Made by a program: the position numbers and the translations under genes
The notes under the pieces: generated by a model
Seen by the model: the letters and a program-made list of their open reading frames with translations, nothing else
What the model was told of the DNA's origin: nothing
Database searches by the model: none
Part shown: one piece after another, positions 43,132 through 47,936 of the stretch
Numbering within the stretch: position 1 is the first letter of the stretch
Layout of the letters: each line of letters starts with the position of its first letter
Assembly (NCBI GenBank): GCA_020073385.1
Contig: JAIQFH010000058.1
Span: 1-47,936 of the forward strand
From: Terriglobia bacterium
GTDB lineage: Bacteria; Acidobacteriota; Terriglobia; Terriglobales; Acidobacteriaceae
Length of the DNA stretch: 47,936 bases
Reading direction: 5' to 3'

Positions 43132-44850
43132 TCATCCTGCGCAAACGCTGAGAAATTGGTCGAGAGCGGATAGACAATCGCGCTGGCAATGGGATCGACG
43201 AATCCGGGATTGTTGGTTTGCGAACTTCAGCTGATGCCTTCCGAAAGCGAAGGTTACCGAATCCACCACATTCCATTGGTGCTGCAGGGCAGAAGAATAT
43301 CCTTCCTGAAGATTGGCGCCTGCATTTCCAAACGACAAGCCCATGGCGACTGTATAGGCGCTCTCTGGGTTAAGTCCGGACAGGGTCGCCAAACTCACAG
43401 GCTGAGCACCGCCGAAGTTATCAAGGGTGTACGACAATCTTGACAAATTCGAGCTGTAATTGAAGCGGAAATCGTTGCTGATGCGATTGGAAATCAGCGT
43501 GTCCAAACCAAGTGTGTAGGTTCGCAACTGGTAATTGAATGCTCCTAGAACTGAAGGTGCACCGCCAGTTACGGAGCTACTGGTTTGCCTCGCTAGGGCG
43601 TTGGAAGGGGTATCGCCAAAACGGAAGAACAGTCGCATTCTCCCGCCCAGGTTGTGGTCCAATCGCAGACTGTAGGCGTCAATCGAACTGGGGTTCGACC
43701 ACCCAGCGATGAATTCAGCAAGGCCATTACCAAGATCAGGGGTATTGGGACTCGGTAAAGGAAAGGCGTTCATTGCCTGCTGCAATGGGGCGGGAGCCTG
43801 TGCGCGCAGGCTAGCATCAGGCACGAAGTTCAGATTCGCCGCTTGCGGTTGCGTGAGACGCAGACCTTCATAGGAAAAGAAGAAGAATGTCTTGTCCCTG
43901 CCGTTGTACAGCCTTGGGATCATGATTGGACCACCAAGGGTTCCGCCAAAGTCATTCTGGCGAAGGGAAGCCTGGGGCTGGTCATAGTAGTCGTTGAACC
44001 AGTTGTTGGCGTCGAAATAGCTGTTCCGCAAATAGTCGAAGGCCGTTCCATGCCATTGGTTCGTGCCGGAGCGGCTCACGAGCGAGAATTGCCCACCTGG
44101 ATTTCGACCAAACTCGGCCGAGTAGGTTGAACTCTGAACCCGAAACTCCTGCAGCGCATCAACGGATAGAAGTGCCTGGGTGGTACCAAGAGCCGTAGCA
44201 GCCGGGAGGGATCCGGTGTTACCGGGACCGCTCGGATCGGGATACGTACCCGTATTCGCGCTGACCCCGTCAACCGTGTAGTAGTTGGATTCCGTGCGCT
44301 GGCCATTGACGCTAAATTCGCCGCTTGACCCCGTCGTGCCTCCCTGCTGCGGAGTATTGGTAACGACCCCAGGAGTTAACAAAATCAGATCCTGGAAACT
44401 TCGCCCGTTCAGCGGCATATTGGCTACATAGTTCTGATCCACGACCGTGCTGACCGAACCGTCGGTTGTATTCAGGACGGGCGCACCACCTTCGACGGTC
44501 ACTACTTCGTGAAACGCGCCGACCAGAAGGGTGAAGTTAATGGATAAAGAGTCCTGGACATTGAGAACGATGTCAGGTTTGATCAGCGTTTTGAAGCCGA
44601 TTTTGGAAACCTGGATCCTGTACGGACCGGGAGGCAGATTCGGCAAGACGTAAATGCCTTCACCATTCGTTTTCGTGGTGTATTGCACTCTGGTGACATC
44701 GTTCACCGCCACAAGTTCCGCCCCAACGACCGCCGCACTGGAAGGATCAGAGACCAGGCCGTTGATGTTCCCGTTGGGGGACTGCGCGAACAGGGAGAAC
44801 GTGTTCAACGCCAAACAAACGACAAACGGAACGAAACGGGGGAAGCGCAT
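43132..44850 (-). CDS. Oar-like TonB-dependent receptor, N-terminal part (broken gene)
   Basis: 572 residues: signal peptide (about 1-22), a carboxypeptidase-regulatory domain (about 27-110, GNINGLVSDPSSAAVVGAEL, LPPGPYRIQVSKIGFKTLI), the plug (about 130-240, NYVANMPLNGRSFQDLILLT) and about half the barrel up to FGRHQLKFANQ. The next 26 residues are out of frame. The barrel resumes at once in the other frame. It seems to lack the usual stretch between HQLKFG and DEWK, so a deletion as well as a frameshift is likely. It was probably the uptake receptor for the lasso product. Confidence 0.82.
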   Translation of the reverse strand: MRFPRFVPFVVCLALNTFSLFAQSPNGNINGLVSDPSSAAVVGAELVAVNDVTRVQYTTKTNGEGIYVLPNLPPGPYRIQVSKIGFKTLIKPDIVLNVQDSLSINFTLLVGAFHEVVTVEGGAPVLNTTDGSVSTVVDQNYVANMPLNGRSFQDLILLTPGVVTNTPQQGGTTGSSGEFSVNGQRTESNYYTVDGVSANTGTYPDPSGPGNTGSLPAATALGTTQALLSVDALQEFRVQSSTYSAEFGRNPGGQFSLVSRSGTNQWHGTAFDYLRNSYFDANNWFNDYYDQPQASLRQNDFGGTLGGPIMIPRLYNGRDKTFFFFSYEGLRLTQPQAANLNFVPDASLRAQAPAPLQQAMNAFPLPSPNTPDLGNGLAEFIAGWSNPSSIDAYSLRLDHNLGGRMRLFFRFGDTPSNALARQTSSSVTGGAPSVLGAFNYQLRTYTLGLDTLISNRISNDFRFNYSSNLSRLSYTLDNFGGAQPVSLATLSGLNPESAYTVAMGLSFGNAGANLQEGYSSALQHQWNVVDSVTFAFGRHQLKFANQQSRIRRSHCQRDCLSALDQFLSVCAG

Positions 44851-44968
44851 GTGGGCTCTCCAGCGAGCAACGGATTTTTAAGTGACTCCTTCCGTTAATT
44901 CGCAGGAAGATCCGCGGCGGGCACCACGAGACTCCTGACTAATTTTAGGACGGAAGGAATGAAGGGAA

Positions 44969-44988
44969 TTGTCCGGGATTCCGGACAA
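44969..44988. promoter_or_regulatory. Perfect palindrome TTGTCCGG-GATT-CCGGACAA upstream of the receptor
   Basis: Eight-base perfect arms at 44969-44976 and 44981-44988 with a four-base spacer. It lies about 120 bases before the receptor start and 11 bases beyond the anti-sigma stop. The right arm is part of CCGGACAAAATGGG, repeated at 27042-27055. It is an operator candidate. Confidence 0.6.
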
Positions 44989-44998
44989 AATGGGGCCG

Positions 44999-46357
44999 CT
45001 AGGGATGGTTGGGGTCGATTTTCAGAGAGGCGAACAAGAGAGTCTTGCTACTCGGTTTGTGACTGCCGCCCTGGGGCTCGACAGTCACGAACACCGCGTC
45101 GATCTGTGCCAGGGTCTTCGGGTTATCGCATTTTAGGATCCAGCGTTTTCTTGTGGCATTGTCTTCATAGAAAACGCCTAAATTGATGGCTTGCTGGCGG
45201 TCCGGGCCGCGCCGTCCCCAGGCTTGGAACGTACTCGCCCGTTTGACTTCGGTTTGCTGATCGAGATCGTAGGCGTAAAAGATCAGCGACTTGCCGCGCG
45301 TATAGAAGACTCGGCCGTACGGCTTCTTGGTCTCACCGGTGCCGGCCACGTCGTAGATTTCCGCGATGTAGAGATCGCGGGCACCGATTACGTCCCTGAT
45401 ATCGCGATCATGGGCGAGAAGTTCATCGCGCTGCTCAACGGCTGCCTGTTGCTGTTGAAGCTGCTCAGTGAGGTCGTTGACCTGAGATTCGGAGGCTTTG
45501 GCACGGCCAGCATCCTGGGCAGATTGCTGAGCTAACGAGTCGAGCTTTTCCTCGAGCGAATGGGAATTGTTCTGGGCAGATTCCAGCTTCTGCGCAAGTT
45601 CGGCTTTCTGCTCGCTGAGATCCTGTTTCGTTGCGTCACCAGCGCGCAGATTGCTCTCAAGCTGGGTTTGCGCGGCTTTCAGTTCGCTGATCTCCCCGGA
45701 TTGTCGCGCAAGCTGGCGCCGAAGCTCTGAGATCATCTTGTCGCGTTGAGCGATTTCCGTACGCACGACCTCGCGGTCGTAGCCGGCATCGCTCAATTGT
45801 TCTTCAAGAGAGGCTTGAGCAGGGCCGTGCTCGTGCTGGACGGGTTGTGCTGAGGGGGCTTGGACGGTTTCAGTCGCCCGCCGCACGCCGACGCGGTAAG
45901 CGAAGAAACCGATGGCCACAAAGAGCAGAATTCCGGCGGCATAGAGCATCCAGACGTTCCGCCAGGTGGACTCGCTGGAGAATGGGGGGATGCGATGGGG
46001 AAAATACGAAGACCCGTTGCGGCGATCGGTCCGATCCGCTCGGTCCTTTTCCTCACGGGCCAAACGGTCGAATAGTGCTTTCTCCGCCTTTTCCTGAGAC
46101 CAATCGCCAGTAGTCGTCGATACGTTTTCAGGCGCTTCGCTGGCGGCGATCGCGGGAATCACATTGCTGACGATCGATTCGTACTGTCGGAGGGCTTCGC
46201 GGCAAGACGCACAGACGGCAAGGTGCTCCCGCAACCGTTTCTGCTCGTCATCGGTTAGCTCGCCGGAGGTCGAAGCGGCGCAGAGTTCTAGGAATTCGTC
46301 ATGGGGTCCGCTTTGAGACAACGCCCCTGCTCCTGGCTTGGACGAACCTTGTATCAT
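44999..46357 (-). CDS. Zinc-finger anti-sigma factor with coiled coil
   Basis: The product has 452 residues. The N-terminal anti-sigma zinc finger has the HxxxCxxC pattern (REHLAVCASC, His45-Cys49-Cys52). A single membrane helix lies at about 140-165 (WMLYAAGILLFVAIGFFAYR). A long coiled coil follows (about 200-315, rich in Glu/Gln), then a folded C-terminal domain (DLYIAEIYDVAGTGETKKPY, RKRWILKCDNPKTLAQIDAV). Its start overlaps the sigma gene by four bases (ATGA), so it is the cognate regulator. The outer domain probably senses an envelope signal. Confidence 0.87.
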   Translation of the reverse strand: MIQGSSKPGAGALSQSGPHDEFLELCAASTSGELTDDEQKRLREHLAVCASCREALRQYESIVSNVIPAIAASEAPENVSTTTGDWSQEKAEKALFDRLAREEKDRADRTDRRNGSSYFPHRIPPFSSESTWRNVWMLYAAGILLFVAIGFFAYRVGVRRATETVQAPSAQPVQHEHGPAQASLEEQLSDAGYDREVVRTEIAQRDKMISELRRQLARQSGEISELKAAQTQLESNLRAGDATKQDLSEQKAELAQKLESAQNNSHSLEEKLDSLAQQSAQDAGRAKASESQVNDLTEQLQQQQAAVEQRDELLAHDRDIRDVIGARDLYIAEIYDVAGTGETKKPYGRVFYTRGKSLIFYAYDLDQQTEVKRASTFQAWGRRGPDRQQAINLGVFYEDNATRKRWILKCDNPKTLAQIDAVFVTVEPQGGSHKPSSKTLLFASLKIDPNHP

Positions 46358-47049
46358 ACTGCTCTCGCACCCGGCAATTTGCCACCAAAAATCTGTTTTC
46401 GTAGCTTCTCCAGACCGCGGAAGGAATGATGCCGGACGTTGCCTTTCGTCTGGCCGAGTGTCTTCGCAATTTCCTCAAGCGTGTAGCCTTCGATGAAGTG
46501 CAGACGAAGTGTCCGCTGCTGGTCTTCTGACAGGGTCGCGAACACCTTTTGCACGTCTAGTCCGGCCAACATCCTGCTGTGTGCAGCGTCAGGCTCACCA
46601 GATCGGGGCTCCACATCCTGGATTGCCTGGTCGTCGAGTTCCACCCGCGTATAGAAATGCCGCGAATTCAGGTAACGACGCCGTGAGATGGCACGACGAT
46701 GGGCCATTTGCAGAATCCAGAATTGTGCCGAGCCTTTGGAACTGTCGAAGGTTCCGCAAAGACGATGCACTAATAAGAAGATGTCTTGGACCAGGTCGTC
46801 TGCCTCAGATGCGTCTCGCAGAACGCGGTAAGCAACTCCACGGACGATATGTGCATATCGGCGAAACAAGGAAGCGAGCGCGTCGAGGTCGCCCTTGCAG
46901 ATATTAAGGATCAAGTGTTCGTCAGATAGCTCGTCGGAGGTGGTACGTAGCGAACAGGAATCGTTGGTCTGCACCTCACCTTCACATCTTGCGAGCCTTG
47001 GGAATCGACTTGTGATGGAGGAACTCAAACCGCCTCCAAAGAGGTGCAC
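46354..47049 (-). CDS. ECF-type RNA polymerase sigma factor
   Basis: The product has 231 residues from GTG at 47049; a later start is possible, as the first 40 residues are not family-like. Region 2 is seen in LASLFRRYAHIVRGVAYRVL and DASEADDLVQDIFLLVHR. Region 4 is seen in LSEDQQRTLRLHFIEGYTLE and EIAKTLGQTKGNVRHHSFRG. It is coupled to the anti-sigma gene and placed upstream of receptor and isopeptidase on the same strand, an order like the FecI/FecR-type control of astexin clusters. Confidence 0.9.
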   Translation of the reverse strand: MHLFGGGLSSSITSRFPRLARCEGEVQTNDSCSLRTTSDELSDEHLILNICKGDLDALASLFRRYAHIVRGVAYRVLRDASEADDLVQDIFLLVHRLCGTFDSSKGSAQFWILQMAHRRAISRRRYLNSRHFYTRVELDDQAIQDVEPRSGEPDAAHSRMLAGLDVQKVFATLSEDQQRTLRLHFIEGYTLEEIAKTLGQTKGNVRHHSFRGLEKLRKQIFGGKLPGARAV

Positions 47050-47120
47050 ACTCGTCTTCTCAAAATGCAGAATGCATTCCGTGGGAATACATTCGTCAAC
47101 ATGTCACGCTGCTCACATTC

Positions 47121-47387
47121 ATGCCGACCGGCAAAAAGCGCGTTCAGCCCCTTTCCGGACCTGAGAAGGCGTTTGGGGAAGCTTTTCGGAGCGCGCGAAG
47201 AAGGCAGCAAATTTCGCAGGAGAGAGTTGCCCTGGAAGCAGAGTGCGACCGAACCACCATCAGCCTTATTGAACGCGGTTTAGTCAGTCCGAAGCTGGCG
47301 ACCATAACAAGAATGTGCCGCGCCATTGACACGAAACCGTCCGCGGTGATGCGCAAGATGGAAGAATCGCGTTTTTACACGGCTTAG
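47121..47387 (+). CDS. Small XRE-family regulator
   Basis: The product has 88 residues. The helix-turn-helix fills residues about 18-75 (FGEAFRSARRRQQISQERVA, CDRTTISLIERGLVSPKLAT). This is the compact single-domain XRE type. It diverges from the sigma gene, with the starts 72 bases apart. The target is unknown. The upstream basic tail (MPTGKKRVQP) suggests an alternative start cannot be excluded. Confidence 0.82.
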   Translation: MPTGKKRVQPLSGPEKAFGEAFRSARRRQQISQERVALEAECDRTTISLIERGLVSPKLATITRMCRAIDTKPSAVMRKMEESRFYTA

Positions 47388-47487
47388 CCCTTTGTTTACC
47401 CCTAAAAGATCACCTTGTCAATTAAATATGCCCCTTACGGAGCGTTTCCAGATTTGCTCGTGACCGTTATCGTCCCCTTATCCATCC

Positions 47488-47739
47488 ATGAATGAGGCTA
47501 CATTGTTCGGTCAGCTGCTTCGGGCAACACGAAAGGCCCACAATGTGGGCCTCGCAAAGCTCGCCGAAAAAGTCGGTATAGGAGCCAAGCATCTTGGCAG
47601 GATTGAACGGGGCGAGAAACTCCCGTCTTTCGAACTCATCATCGCGCTAGCCAATGCAATGGGTGTTTCACCATCAGAATTCTTCGCGTTCGAGAATGTT
47701 AAGGCCGATTTGGTGAAGAGTGTGGGGTTCTATCCCTGA
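47488..47739 (+). CDS. Small XRE-family regulator
   Basis: The product has 83 residues with an XRE helix-turn-helix at about 7-65 (FGQLLRATRKAHNVGLAKLA, then HLGRIERGEKLPSFELIIAL) and a short tail. It is related in type, but not closely in sequence, to the preceding regulator. It lies just upstream of a convergent transposase remnant. The target is unknown. Confidence 0.82.
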   Translation: MNEATLFGQLLRATRKAHNVGLAKLAEKVGIGAKHLGRIERGEKLPSFELIIALANAMGVSPSEFFAFENVKADLVKSVGFYP

Positions 47740-47762
47740 GCGCATGGCGCGGCGGGTGTCGA

Positions 47763-47936
47763 TCAAGCCGTGTGCAACAGGCGAATCCGCAGTAAGTCCA
47801 GATTGGCCCGCCCGTACATTTGACGTTTGATCAGTTTCAGGCGATGAATGTGACCTTCGACGGGTCCGGTGCTCCAAGAGAACTTGAGCGCAGCTCGCAC
47901 GGCGGCTTCATCGCGTTGTAATTCCAGGGCAAATCG
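47763..47936 (-). CDS. ISL3-like transposase, C-terminal part (runs off window)
   Basis: The minus strand reads RFALELQRDEAAVRAALKFS, then WSTGPVEGHIHRLKLIKRQM, then YGRANLDLLRIRLLHTA and stop at 47763. The WSxGPVEGxxHRLKxxKRQMYGRA motif is the C-terminal signature of ISL3-family DDE transposases. The rest lies beyond the window edge. No inverted repeat end can be placed. Confidence 0.85.
   Translation of the reverse strand, partial: RFALELQRDEAAVRAALKFSWSTGPVEGHIHRLKLIKRQMYGRANLDLLRIRLLHTA

Noticed and set aside
1..47936. CRISPR array
   Set aside because: No set of regularly spaced 25-40 bp direct repeats with unique spacers is present; the only regular array is the set of four hipB operators, whose 18-bp units and 9-bp gaps do not fit CRISPR.

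Overview
The window looks like a chromosomal segment of an acidobacterium (Acidobacteriota). This is inferred from gene content, since no marker gene is present. The signs are two very large Oar-like TonB-dependent receptors with an N-terminal carboxypeptidase-regulatory domain, a DUF6448 protein, a BlaI/M56 pair, moderately high GC, many dispersed GC-rich palindromic repeats, and frequent GTG/TTG starts. Both ends cut through transposase genes: an IS701-like N-terminus at the left and an ISL3-like C-terminus at the right.

Left part (1-18500), mostly ordinary chromosome. It holds an ankyrin protein, an unknown membrane protein, a compact pqqB-C-D-E operon for pyrroloquinoline quinone synthesis with no visible pqqA, an outer-membrane beta-barrel protein, an esterase, homoserine dehydrogenase carrying an in-frame palindromic element, an aldo/keto reductase, an Oar-like TonB-dependent receptor, a BlaI-M56 regulatory pair, tRNA-Arg and tRNA-His, a UDP-glucose-dehydrogenase homologue without the catalytic cysteine, and a 2'-5' RNA ligase-like protein.

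Middle part (18500-29000), more accessory in character. It holds a Tat-exported GH51 arabinofuranosidase, a 5' fragment of tRNA-Pro, a cupin, a hipBA toxin-antitoxin operon behind four palindromic operators spaced exactly 27 bp apart, a YVTN-type propeller protein, small and decaying genes, a DUF6448 protein, and two divergently transcribed, related helix-turn-helix regulators. One of those regulators carries a late frameshift.

Right part (29100-47100), the most interesting region: a lasso-peptide-type RiPP locus. A TTG-started ABC exporter is followed, after an inserted antisense AAA/DUF4143 gene, by a tight operon. Its genes encode a PqqD-like leader-binding protein (B1), an APH-fold kinase, a cytoplasmic prolyl oligopeptidase, a B2 transglutaminase-like leader peptidase and an asparagine-synthetase-like macrolactam synthetase (C). 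Two tiny 46-residue precursor genes, absent from ordinary ORF calling, follow it. They share the leader motif YxKPxL...GQTK and an almost identical tail, but the only acidic residue near the expected cleavage point lies at an unusual spacing.

Convergent to this operon, on the minus strand, are an AtxE2-like exported S9 peptidase (candidate lasso isopeptidase), a broken Oar-like TonB-dependent receptor, a zinc-finger anti-sigma factor and an ECF sigma factor. The locus therefore combines an export branch (ABC transporter) with an uptake, hydrolysis and signalling branch (receptor, isopeptidase, sigma/anti-sigma). In the proteobacterial systems I know, these two branches usually occur apart. 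Two small XRE regulators follow before the right-hand transposase fragment.
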